The notes beneath the pieces were generated by a model. It searched no databases, was not told the origin of the DNA, and saw only the letters and a program-made list of their open reading frames with translations. From contig NW_027436640.1 of the NCBI RefSeq assembly GCF_031877795.1, forward strand, positions 248,001 to 312,000: 64,000 bases of DNA, given 5' to 3'. The translations under genes were made by a program, and so were the position numbers. Numbering within the stretch: position 1 is the stretch's first letter; the number at the start of each line of letters is the position of its first letter. Source of the stretch: Strix aluco. Taxonomy: Eukaryota; Chordata; Aves; Strigiformes; Strigidae. Shown here piece after piece: positions 13,701-25,690 of the stretch.

Positions 13701-16700
13701 GGGGAAAGGCAGGCAGAGAATTCCCTGCTAGCACCTTCTCTGTGCCTGGGAAACAGAAGTGTTCACATTGCTTCGCAGAATCGCTTTTGTGCAGAAAACA
13801 GTAACACTTGCTCATTACGAAAGAAAGCACAGAGCCCCAGATTTTATGTTGTCCTGGAGAGCTTGCAGAGCACTGGGGAAAGGCAGGCAGAGAATTCCCT
13901 GCTAGCACCTTCTCTGTGCCTGGGAAGCAGAAGTGTTCACATTGCTTCGCAGAATCGCTTTTGTGCAGAAAACACTAACACTTGTTCAGAACGAAAGAAA
14001 GCACAGAGCCCCAGATTCTATGTTGTCCTGGAGAGCTTGCAGAGCACTGGGGAAAGGCAGGCAGAGAATTCCCTGCTAGCACCTTCTCTGTGCCTGGGAA
14101 GCAGAAGTGTTCACATTGCTTCGCAGAATCGCTTTTGTGCAGAAAACACTAACACTTGTTCAGAAGGAAAGAAAGCACAGAGCCCCAGAATCTATGTTGT
14201 CCTGGAGAGCTTGCAGAGCACTGGGGAAAGGCAGGCAGAGAATTCCTTGCTAGCACCTTCTCTGTGCCTGTTCACATTGCTTCGCAGAATCGCTTTTGTG
14301 CAGAAAACAGTAACACTTGTTCAGAACGAAAGAAAGCATGAGCCCCAGATTTTATGTTGTCCTGGAGAGCTTGCAGAGCACTGGGGAAAGGCAGGCAGAG
14401 AATTCCCTGCTAGCACCTTCTCTGTGCCTGTTCACATTGCTTCGCAGAATCGCTTTTGTGCAGAAAACAGTAACACTTGTTCAGAACGAAAGAAAGCACA
14501 GAGCCCCAGATTTTATGTTGTCCTGGAGAGCTTGCAGAGCACTGGGGAAAGGCAGGCAGAGAATTCCCTGCTAGCACCTTCTCTGTGCCTGGGAAGCAGA
14601 AGTGTTCACATTGCTTCGCAGAATCGCTTTTGTGCAGAAAACAGTAACACTTGTTCAGAAGGAAAGAAAGCACAGAGCCCCAGATTTGCTGTTGTCTTGG
14701 AGAGCTTGCAGAGCACTGGGGAAAGGCAGGCAGAGAATTCCCTGCTAGCACCTTCTCTGTGCCTGTTCACATTGCTTCGCAGAATCGCTTTTGTGCAGAA
14801 AACAGTAACACTTGTTCAGAAAGAAAGAAAGCATGAGCCCCAGATTTTATGTTGTCCTGGAGAGCTTGCAGAGCACCGGGGAAAGGCAGGCAGAGAATTC
14901 CCTGCTAGCACCTTCTCTGTGCCTGTTCACATTGCTTCGCAGAATCGCTTTTGTGCAGAAAACAGTAACACTTCTTCAGAACGAAAGAAAGCACAGAGCC
15001 CCAGATTTTATGTTGTCCTGGAGAGCTTGCAGAGCACTGGGGAAAGGCAGGCAGAGAATTCCTTGCTAGCACCTTCTCTGTGCCTGGGAAGCAGAAGTGT
15101 TCACATTGCTTCGCAGAATCGCTTTTGTGCAGAAAACAGTAACACTTGTTCAGAACGAAAGAAAGCACAGAGCCCCAGATTTGCTGTTGTCCTGGAGAGC
15201 TTGCAGAGCACTGGGGAAAGGCAGGCAGAGAATTCCCTGCTAGCACCTTCTCTGTGCCTGTTCACATTGCTTCGCAGAATCGCTTTTGTGCAGAAAACAG
15301 TAACACTTGTTCAGAAAGAAAGAAAGCATGAGCCCCAGATTTTATGTTGTCCTGGAGAGCTTGCAGAGCACCGGGGAAAGGCAGGCAGAGAATTCCCTGC
15401 TAGCACCTTCTCTGTGCCTGTTCACATTGCTTCGCAGAATCGCTTTTGTGCAGAAAACAGTAACACTTGTTCAGAACGAAAGAAAGCACAGAGCCCCGGA
15501 TTCTATGTTGTCCTGGAGAGCTTGCAGAGCACTGGGGAAAGGCAGGCAGAGAATTCCCTGCTAGCACCTTCTCTGTGCCTGGGAAGCAGAAGTGTTCACA
15601 TTGCTTCGCAGAATTGCTTTTGTGCAGAAAACACTAACACTTGTTCAGAACGAAAGAAAGCACAGAGCCCCAGATTTTATGTTGTCCTGGAGAGCTTGCA
15701 GAGCACTGGGGAAAGGCAGGCAGAGAATTCCTTGCTAGCACCTTCTCTGTGCCTGGGAAGCAGAAGTGTTCACATTGCTTCGCAGAATCGCTTTTGTGCA
15801 GAAAACACTAACACTTGTTCAGAACGAAAGAAAGCACAGAGCCCCAGATTTTATGTTGTCCTGGAGAGCTTGCAGAGCACTGGGGAAAGGCAGGCAGAGA
15901 ATTCCCTGCTAGCACCTTCTCTGTGCCTGGGAAGCAGAAGTGTTCACATTGCTTCGCAGAATCGCTTTTGTGCAGAGAACACTAACACTTGTTCAGAAGG
16001 AAAGAAAGCACAAAGCCCCAGAATCTATGTTGTCCTGGAGAGCTTGCAGAGCACTGGGGAAAGGCAGGCAGAGAATTCCCTGCTAGCACCTTCTCTGTGC
16101 CTGTTCACATTGCTTCGCAGAATCGCTTTTGTGCAGAAAACAGTAACACTTGTTCAGAAAGAAAGAAAGCATGAGCCCCAGATTTTATGTTGTCCTGGAG
16201 AGCTTGCAGAGCACCGGGGAAAGGCAGGCAGAGAATTCCCTGCTAGCACCTTCTCTGTGCCTGGGAAGCAGAAGTGTTCACATTGCTTCGCAGAATCGCT
16301 TTTGTGCAGAAAACAGTAACACTTGTTCAGAACGAAAGAAAGTACAGAGCCCCAGATTTTATGTTGTCCTGGAGAGCTTGCAGAGCACTGGGGAAAGGCA
16401 GGCAGAGAATTCCCTGCTAGCACCTTCTCTGTGCCTGTTCACATTGCTTCGCAGAATCGCTTTTGTGCAGAAAAGAGTAACACTTGTTCAGAACGAAAGA
16501 AAGCACAGAGCCCCAGATTTTATGTTGTCATGGAGAGCTTGCAGAGCACTGGGGAAAGGCAGGCAGAGAATTCCTTGCTAGCACCTTCTCTGTGCCTGGG
16601 AAGCAGATGTGTTCACATTGCTTCGCAGAATCGCTTTTGTGCAGAAAACACTAACACTTGTTCAGAATGAAAGAAAGCACAGAGCCCCAAATTTTATGTT

Positions 16701-18653
16701 GTCCTGGGGAGCTTGCAGAGCACTGGGGAAAGGCAGGCAGAGAATTCCCTGCTAGCACCTTCTCTGTGCCTGTTCACATTGCTTGGCAGAATCGCTTTTG
16801 TGCAGAAAACAGTAACACTTGTTCAGAACGAAAGAAAGCACAGAGCCCCAGATTTGCTGTTGTCCTGGAGAGCTTGCAGAGCACTGGGGAAAGGCAGGCA
16901 GAGAATTCCCTGCTAGCACCTTCTCTGTGCCTGGGAAGCAGAAGTGTTCACATTGCTTGGCAGAATCGCTTTTGTGCAGAAAACAGTAACACTTGTTCAG
17001 AACGAAAGAAAGCACAGAGCCCCAGATTCTATGTTGTCCTGGAGAGCTTGCAGAGCACTGGGGAAAGGCAGGCAGAGAATTCCCTGCTAGCACCTTCTCT
17101 GTGCCTGTTCACATTGCTTCGTAGAATCGCTTTTGTGCAGAAAACACTAACACTTGTTCAGAACGAAAGAAAGCACAGAGCCCCAGATTTTATGTTGTCC
17201 TGGAGAGCTTGCAGAGCACTGGGGAAAGGCAGGCAGAGAATTCCCTGCTAGCACCTTCTCTGTGCCTGGGAAGCAGAAGTGTTCAGATTGCTTCGCAGAA
17301 TCGCTTTTGTGCAGAAAACACTAACACTTGTTCAGAATGAAAGAAAGCACAGAGCCCCAAATTTTATGTTGTCCTGGAGAGCTTGCAGAGCACTGGGGAA
17401 AGGCAGGCAGAGAATTCCCTGCTAGCACCTTCTCTGTGCCTGTTCACATTGCTTCGCAGAATCGCTTTTGTGCAGAAAACACTAACACTTGTTCAGAACG
17501 AAAGAAAGCACAGAGCCCCAGATTTGCTGTTGTCCTGGAGAGCTTGCAGAGCACTGGGGAAAGGCAGGCAGAGAATTCCCTGCTAGCACATTCTCTGTGC
17601 CTGGGAAGCAGAAGTGTTCACATTGCTTCGCAGAATCGCTTTTGTGCAGAAAACAGTAACACTTGTTCAGAACGAAAGAAAGCACAGAGCCCCAGATTTT
17701 ATGTTGTCCTGGAGAGCTTTCAGAGTACTGGGGAAAGGCAGGCAGAGAATTCCCTGCTAGCACCTTCTCTGTGCCTGTTCACATTGCTTCGCAGAATCGC
17801 TTTTGTGCAGAAAACAGTAACACTTGTTCAGAACGAAAGAAAGCATGAGCCCCAGATTTTATGTTGTCCTGGGGAGCTTGCAGAGCACTGGGGAAAGGCA
17901 GGCAGAGAATTCCCTGCTAGCACCTTCTCTGTGCCTGTTCACATTGCTTCGCAGAATCGCTTTTGTGCAGAAAACAGTAACACTTGTTCAGAACGAAAGA
18001 AAGCACAGAGCCCCAGATTCTATGTTGTCCTGGAGAGCTTGCAGAGCACTGGGGAAAGGCAGGCAGAGAATTCCCTGCTAGCACCTTCTCTGTGCCTGGG
18101 AAGCAGAAGTGTTCACATTGCTTCGCAGAATCGCTTTTGTGCAGAAAACAGTAACACTTGTTCAGAAAGAAAGAAAGCACAGAGCCCCAGATTTGCTGTT
18201 GTCCTGGAGAGCTTGCAGAGCACTGGGGAAAGGCAGGCAGAGAATTCCCTGCTAGCACCTTCTCTGTGCCTGTTCACATTGCTTCGTAGAATCGCTTTTG
18301 TGCAGAAAACACTAACACTTGTTCAGAACGAAAGAAAGCACAGAGCCCCAGATTCTATGTTGTCCTGGAGAGCTTGCAGAGCACTGGGGAAAGGCAGGCA
18401 GAGAATTCCCTGCTAGCACCTTCTCTGTGCCTGTTCACATTGCTTCGTAGAATCGCTTTTGTGCAGAAAACACTAACACTTGTTCAGAACGAAAGAAAGC
18501 ACAGAGCCCCAGATTTTATGTTGTCCTGGAGAGCTTGCAGAGCACTGGGGAAAGGCAGGCAGAGAATTCCCTGCTAGCACCTTCTCTGTGCCTGGGAAGC
18601 AGAAGTGTTCAGATTGCTTCGCAGAATCGCTTTTGTGCAGAAAACACTAACAC

Positions 18654-21600
18654 TTGTTCAGAATGAAAGAAAGCACAGAGCCCCAAATTTTATGTTGTCC
18701 TGGAGAGCTTGCAGAGCACTGGGGAAAGGCAGGCAGAGAATTCCCTGCTAGCACCTTCTCTGTGCCTGTTCACATTGCTTCGCAGAATCGCTTTTGTGCA
18801 GAAAACACTAACACTTGTTCAGAACGAAAGAAAGCACAGAGCCCCATATTTGCTGTTGTCCTGGAGAGCTTGCAGAGCACTGGGGAAAGGCAGGCAGAGA
18901 ATTCCCTGCTAGCACATTCTCTGTGCCTGGGAAGCAGAAGTGTTCACATTGCTTCGCAGAATCGCTTTTGTGCAGAAAACAGTAACACTTGTTCAGAACG
19001 AAAGAAAGCACAGAGCCCCAGATTTTATGTTGTCCTGGAGAGCTTGCAGAGTACTGGGGAAAGGCAGGCAGAGAATTCCCTGCTAGCACCTTCTCTGTGC
19101 CTGTTCACATTGCTTCGCAGAATCGCTTTTGTGCAGAAAACAGTAACACTTGTTCAGAAAGAAAGAAAGCATGAGCCCCAGATTTTATGTTGTCCTGGGG
19201 AGCTTGCAGAGCACTGGGGAAAGGCAGGCAGAGAATTCCCTGCTAGCACCTTCTCTGTGCCTGTTCACATTGCTTCGCAGAATCGCTTTTGTGCAGAAAA
19301 CAGTAACACTTGTTCAGAACGAAAGAAAGCACAGAGCCCCAGATTCTATGTTGTCCTGGAGAGCTTGCAGAGCACTGGGGAAAGGCAGGCAGAGAATTCC
19401 CTGCTAGCACCTTCTCTGTGCCTGGGAAGCAGAAGTGTGCACATTGCTTCGCAGAATCGCTTTTGTGCAGAAAACAGTAACACTTGTTCAGAAAGAAAGA
19501 AAGCACAGAGCCCCAGATTTGCTGTTGTCCTGGAGAGCTTGCAGAGCACTGGGGAAAGGCAGGCAGAGAATTCCCTGCTAGCACCTTCTCTGTGCCTGTT
19601 CACATTGCTTCGTAGAATCGCTTTTGTGCAGAAAACACTAACACTTGTTCAGAACAAAAGAAAGCACAGAGCCCCAGATTCTATGTTGTCCTGGAGAGCT
19701 TGCAGAGCACTGGGGAAAGGCAGGCAGAGAATTCCCTGCTAGCACCTTCTCTGTGCCTGGGAAGCAGAAGTGTTCAGATTGCTTCGCAGAATCGCTTTTG
19801 TGCAGAAAACACTAACACTTGTTCAGAATGAAAGAAAGCACAGAGCCCCAAATTTTATGTTGTCCTGGAGAGCTTGCAGAGCACTGGGGAAAGGCAGGCA
19901 GAGAATTCCCTGCTAGCACCTTCTCTGTGCCTGTTCACATTGCTTCGCAGAATCGCTTTTGTGCAGAAAACACTAACACTTGTTCAGAACGAAAGAAAGC
20001 ACAGAGCCCCAGATTTGCTGTTGTCCTGGAGAGCTTGCAGAGCACTGGGGAAAGGCAGGCAGAGAATTCCCTGCTAGCACCTTCTCTGTGCCTGGGAAGC
20101 AGAAGTGTTCACATTGCTTGGCAGAATCGCTTTTGTGCAGAAAACAGTAACACTTGTTCAGAACGAAAGAAAGCACAGAGCCCCAGATTTTATGTTGTCC
20201 TGGAGAGCTTGCAGAGTACTGGGGAAAGGCAGGCAGAGAATTCCCTGCTAGCACCTTCTCTGTGCCTGTTCACATTGCTTCGCAGAATCGCTTTTGTGCA
20301 GAAAACAGTAACACTTGTTCAGAACGAAAGAAAGCATGAGCCCCAGATTTTATGTTGTCCTGGGGAGCTTGCAGAGCACTGGGGAAAGGCAGGCAGAGAA
20401 TTCCCTGCTAGCACCTTCTCTGTGCCTGTTCACATTGCTTCGCAGAATCGCTTTTGTGCAGAAAACAGTAACACTTGTTCAGAACGAAAGAAAGCACAGA
20501 GCCCCAGATTCTATGTTGTCCTGGAGAGCTTGCAGAGCACTGGGGAAAGGCAGGCAGAGAATTCCCTGCTAGCACCTTCTCTGTGCCTGGGAAGCAGAAG
20601 TGTTCAGATTGCTTCGCAGAATCGCTTTTGTGCAGAAAACACTAACACTTGTTCAGAATGAAAGAAAGCACAGAGCCCCAAATTTTATGTTGTCCTGGAG
20701 AGCTTGCAGAGCACTGGGGAAAGGCAGGCAGAGAATTCCCTGCTAGCACCTTCTCTGTGCCTGTTCACATTGCTTCGCAGAATCGCTTTTGTGCAGAAAA
20801 CACTAACACTTGTTCAGAACGAAAGAAAGCACAGAGCCCCATATTTGCTGTTGTCCTGGAGAGCTTGCAGAGCACTGGGGAAAGGCAGGCAGAGAATTCC
20901 CTGCTAGCACATTCTCTGTGCCTGGGAAGCAGAAGTGTTCACATTGCTTCGCAGAATCGCTTTTGTGCAGAAAACAGTAACACTTGTTCAGAACGAAAGA
21001 AAGCACAGAGCCCCAGATTTTATGTTGTCCTGGAGAGCTTGCAGAGTACTGGGGAAAGGCAGGCAGAGAATTCCCTGCTAGCACCTTCTCTGTGCCTGTT
21101 CACATTGCTTCGCAGAATCGCTTTTGTGCAGAAAACAGTAACACTTGTTCAGAACGAAAGAAAGCATGAGCCCCAGATTTTATGTTGTCCTGGGGAGCTT
21201 GCAGAGCACTGGGGAAAGGCAGGCAGAGAATTCCCTGCTAGCACCTTCTCTGTGCCTGTTCACATTGCTTCGCAGAATCGCTTTTGTGCAGAAAACAGTA
21301 ACACTTGTTCAGAACGAAAGAAAGCACAGAGCCCCAGATTCTATGTTGTCCTGGAGAGCTTGCAGAGCACTGGGGAAAGGCAGGCAGAGAATTCCCTGCT
21401 AGCACCTTCTCTGTGCCTGGGAAGCAGAAGTGTGCACATTGCTTCGCAGAATCGCTTTTGTGCAGAAAACAGTAACACTTGTTCAGAAAGAAAGAAAGCA
21501 CAGAGCCCCAGATTTGCTGTTGTCCTGGAGAGCTTGCAGAGCACTGGGGAAAGGCAGGCAGAGAATTCCCTGCTAGCACCTTCTCTGTGCCTGTTCACAT

Positions 21601-22640
21601 TGCTTCGTAGAATCGCTTTTGTGCAGAAAACACTAACACTTGTTCAGAACAAAAGAAAGCACAGAGCCCCAGATTCTATGTTGTCCTGGAGAGCTTGCAG
21701 AGCACTGGGGAAAGGCAGGCAGAGAATTCCCTGCTAGCACCTTCTCTGTGCCTGGGAAGCAGAAGTGTTCAGATTGCTTCGCAGAATCGCTTTTGTGCAG
21801 AAAACACTAACACTTGTTCAGAATGAAAGAAAGCACAGAGCCCCAAATTTTATGTTGTCCTGGAGAGCTTGCAGAGCACTGGGGAAAGGCAGGCAGAGAA
21901 TTCCCTGCTAGCACCTTCTCTGTGCCTGTTCACATTGCTTCGCAGAATCGCTTTTGTGCAGAAAACACTAACACTTGTTCAGAACGAAAGAAAGCACAGA
22001 GCCCCAGATTTGCTGTTGTCCTGGAGAGCTTGCAGAGCACTGGGGAAAGGCAGGCAGAGAATTCCCTGCTAGCACCTTCTCTGTGCCTGGGAAGCAGAAG
22101 TGTTCACATTGCTTGGCAGAATCGCTTTTGTGCAGAAAACAGTAACACTTGTTCAGAACGAAAGAAAGCACAGAGCCCCAGATTTTATGTTGTCCTGGAG
22201 AGCTTGCAGAGTACTGGGGAAAGGCAGGCAGAGAATTCCCTGCTAGCACCTTCTCTGTGCCTGTTCACATTGCTTCGCAGAATCGCTTTTGTGCAGAAAA
22301 CAGTAACACTTGTTCAGAACGAAAGAAAGCATGAGCCCCAGATTTTATGTTGTCCTGGGGAGCTTGCAGAGCACTGGGGAAAGGCAGGCAGAGAATTCCC
22401 TGCTAGCACCTTCTCTGTGCCTGTTCACATTGCTTCGCAGAATCGCTTTTGTGCAGAAAACAGTAACACTTGTTCAGAACGAAAGAAAGCACAGAGCCCC
22501 AGATTCTATGTTGTCCTGGAGAGCTTGCAGAGCACTGGGGAAAGGCAGGCAGAGAATTCCCTGCTAGCACCTTCTCTGTGCCTGGGAAGCAGAAGTGTGC
22601 ACATTGCTTCGCAGAATCGCTTTTGTGCAGAAAACAGTAA
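18654..22640. repeat. Satellite A: ~1,995-bp higher-order unit in two tandem copies
   Basis: Monomers carrying gttcagaatgaaag start at 16,658, 17,328, 18,654, 19,819, 20,649 and 21,814. The pattern 18,654 / 19,819 repeats as 20,649 / 21,814, an offset of 1,995 bp for both. Other variants (gcttcgtagaatcg, gtgtgcacattg, ccccatatttg) recur at the same offset. A related but shorter arrangement starts at 17,328. None of these variants occurs before about 16.6 kb. Confidence 0.85.
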
Positions 22641-24290
22641 CACTTGTTCAGAACGAAAGAAAGCACAGAGCCCCAGATTTTATGTTGTCCTGGAGAGCTT
22701 GCAGAGCACTGGGGAAAGGCAGGCAGAGAATTCCCTGCTAGCACCTTCTCTGTGCCTGTTCACATTGCTTCGCAGAATCGCTTTTGTGCAGAAAACACTA
22801 ACACTCGTTCAGAACGAAAGAAAGCACAGAGCCCCAGATTTTATGTTGTCCTGGAGAGCTTGCAGAGCACTGGGGAAAGGCAGGCAGAGAATTCCCTGCT
22901 AGCACCTTCTCTGTGCCTGTTCACATTGCTTCGCAGAATCGCTTTTGTGCAGAAAACAGTAACACTTGTTCAGAACGAAAGAAAGCACAGAGCCCCAGAT
23001 TTGCTGTTGTCCTGGAGCGCTTGCAGAGCACTGGGGAAGGGCAGGCAGAGAATTCCTTGCTAGCACCTTCTCTGTGCCTGGGAAGCAGAAGTGTTCACAT
23101 TGCTTCGCAGAATCGCTTTTGTGCAGAAAACAGTAACACTTGTTCAGAAGGAAAGAAAGCACAGAGCCCCAGATTTTATGTTGTCCTGGAGAGCTTGCAG
23201 AGCACTGGGGAAAGGCAGGCAGAGAATTCCCTGCTAGCACCTTCTCTGTGCCTGTTCACATTGCTTCGCAGAATCGCTTTTGTGCAGAAAACAGTAACAC
23301 TTGTTCAGAACGAAAGAAAGCATGAGCCCCAGATTTTATGTTGTCCTGGAGAGCTTGCAGAGCACTGGGGAAAGGCAGGCAGAGAATTCCCTGCTAGCAC
23401 CTTCTCTGTGCCTGGGAAGCAGAAGTGTTCACATTGCTTCGCAGAATCGCTTTTGTGCAGAAAACACTAACACTTGTTCAGAACGAAAGAAAGCACAGAG
23501 CCCCAGATTTGCTGTTGTCCTGGAGAGCTTGCAGAGCACTGGGGAAAGGCAGGCAGAGAATTCCCTGCTAGCACCTTCTCTGTGCCTGTTCACATTGCTT
23601 CGCAGAATCGCTTTTGTGCAGAAAACACTAACACTTGTTCAGAACGAAAGAAAGCACAGAGCCCCAGATTTGCTGTTGTCCTGGAGAGCTTGCAGAGCAC
23701 TGGGGAAAGGCAGGCAGAGAATTCCCTGCTAGCACCTTCTCTGTGCCTGTTCACATTGCTTCGCAGAATCGCTTTTGTGCAGAAAACACTAACACTTGTT
23801 CAGAACGAAAGAAAGCACAGAGCCCCAGATTTGCTGTTGTCCTGGAGAGCTTGCAGAGCACTGGGGAAAGGCAGGCAGAGAATTCCCTGCTAGCACCTTC
23901 TCTGTGCCTGGGAAGCAGAAGTGTTCACATTGCTTCGCAGAATCGCTTTTGTGCAGAAAACACTAACACTTGTTCAGAACGAAAGAAAGCACAGAGCCCC
24001 AGATTTTATGTTGTCCTGGAGAGCTTGCAGAGCACTGGGGAAAGGCAGGCAGAGAATTCCCTGCTAGCACCTTCTCTGTGCCTGTTCACATTGCTTCGCA
24101 GAATCGCTTTTGTGCAGAAAACACTAACACTTGTTCAGAAGGAAAGAAAGCACAGAGCCCCAGATTCTATGTTGTCCTGGAGAGCTTGCAGAGCACTGGG
24201 GAAAGGCAGGCAGAGAATTTCCTGCTAGCATCTTCTCTGTGCCTGCGAAGGAGAAGTGTTCCCATTGCTTTGCAGAATCGCTTTTGTGCA

Positions 24291-25168
24291 AGTGATACCA
24301 AACTGTGAGGTGCTGATGACTCTCTTGAAGGACAGGAGGCATTGCAGAGGGATCTAGATAGATTGGAGCACTGGGCAATCGTTAATGGGATGAAATTTAA
24401 GAAATGAAAATACCGGCTTCTGCACTTGGGAGGGCGCTACGGCAGGCACAATTATAATAGGGAGAGGAGTGGCTGGAGAGCATCCCTGCAGAAAGGGATC
24501 CAGGGGCACTGGCTGACAGCAGGCTCAGTGTGAGCCAGCAGCGTGCGCCCTGGCAGCCAAGAGCGGAAACCGCACCCTGGGGTGCATCAGCCACAGCATA
24601 AGCAGCCGGGCAAAAGAGGGGATTATCCTGCTGTGTTCAGCGTTGTTGCGGCCTCACCTTGAGTGCTGTGGTAGTTCTGGGCCCCACCATTTGAGAAGGC
24701 TGTGAAGGTCCTGGAATGTGTCCCGAGAAGGGCAAGCAAGCTGGTGAAAGGGCTGGAAGGACTATCCTGTGAGGAGCAGTGGGGGACTTTGGGTTTGTTT
24801 GGCTTGGTGAGAAGGAGGCTGAGGTGTGACCTCATTGTTCTCTAGAGCTTCCTGAGGAGGGGGAAGGGGAGGGGGAGGTGCTGATCTCTTCTCCCTGGTA
24901 TCCAGGGCGAGGGTGTGTGGGAAAGGTTCAAAGCTGCGCCAGGGGAGGTTTAGGGCGGACATTAGGAAGCATTTGTTTGCCAAGAGGGAGGTCAAACACT
25001 GGAACAAAATTCCTGCAGAGGTGGTTGATGCCCCAAGCCTGTCAGTGTTTAAGAGGGCTCTGGACAATGCCCTTAACAACAGGCTTTAACTTTTGGTCAG
25101 CACTGAAGTGGTCACGCAGTGGGACTGGACAATCCTAGTAGGTTTCTTCCAGCTGAACTATACATTCC
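24291..25168 (+). mobile_element. CR1 LINE 3' portion, abutting satellite A
   Basis: The sequence starts abruptly after gcttttgtgca of the last satellite monomer and reads as the end of a CR1 reverse-transcriptase region (agtgataccaaact...) followed by a CR1-like 3' UTR (ccctgcagaaagggatcc, gttgatgccccaagcctgtc, cttccagctgaac). It is 5'-truncated, as is usual for CR1. The frame is broken by TGA at about 24,305 and 24,404, so it is a dead copy. The same subfamily occurs at 32,590-33,146 and, inverted, at 30,775-30,993. Confidence 0.9.
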
Positions 25169-25690
25169 CTTCCCCATTTCCCATTTCCCTTCCCCACTTC
25201 CACTTCCCTCCCAGTGAGACGAACAGCAAGGAGACTGTCGCTTGCCTGAAATGTCAGGGCTTTTTGAGCTCCAAAACCACATTCAAGGACACGCATCACA
25301 AAGGTTACAAGGGCTAACAGGATTTTATTGTTTCAGAGCAGATGCTCACAAGCATTAACATGGTGCAGATGTGTAGCCAGGAGCAGGCTGATGCAGTCCT
25401 CGGTTTAGCTTGAAAAAAACATCACTTGAAGCCTGGCAAAGGCAAGTGAGAGCCACAGAAAGTCACAAATGCCCTGCGTCGTGTGGAGGGACAGATGCGT
25501 GGATATTATGGTTAAGAAAATATTAATCTTTGCCGGAAAAAGGAAAGCAGATAACTGACTGATGCACAGAGAAGGTGCTCTTGAGAGCAAACTGAAAAGT
25601 TTTAAGAATGTGACCTTTCTCCCTTTTTTTGGGAATGAACTATTTTCACATGAATTTCCATCCTGGCATCCAAAAACCACCTAAACATTC
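25169..25690. other. Unassigned spacer with pyrimidine tract
   Basis: It begins with a C/T-rich simple tract (about 25,165-25,213, cttcccttccccatttccc). The remainder has no repeat period, splice-bounded exon or protein similarity that I can recognise. Confidence 0.5.

Larger units (their letters stand above)
1..24290. repeat. Satellite A: tandem array of ~161/174-bp monomers
   Basis: Head-to-tail repeats fill this whole stretch, roughly 145 monomers. Successive occurrences of the phrase cacattgcttcgcag fall at 1, 175, 349 and 510, giving spacings of 174, 174 and 161. The two classes differ by a 13-bp segment (gggaagcagaagt) after ctgtgcct. A third class reads gcatgagcc instead of gcacagagcc and is 1 bp shorter. 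Nearly every monomer has gaattcc and gctagc next to each other, and an 8-bp inverted pair (gcacagag / ctctgtgc) about 85 bp apart. The left edge lies outside the window and the right edge is a degenerate monomer at about 24,190-24,290. Pairwise identity looks very high, with a few diagnostic variants marking larger blocks. Open frames in several phases follow from the repeat and are not read as genes. I do not recognise the family by name. Confidence 0.98.

Noticed and set aside
727-16319. Long open frames (up to about 950 codons) in satellite A
   Set aside because: They follow the tandem repeat, switch frame at 161-bp monomers, occur on both strands, and repeat the same short peptide; no start, splice or family support.
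1-24290. CRISPR array
   Set aside because: Repeats are contiguous 161-174-bp monomers without unique spacers, in a eukaryotic context.
1-24290. CENP-B box in satellite A (ttcgcagaatcg)
   Set aside because: Only the 5' half (TTCGnnnnA) fits; the CGGG half is absent.
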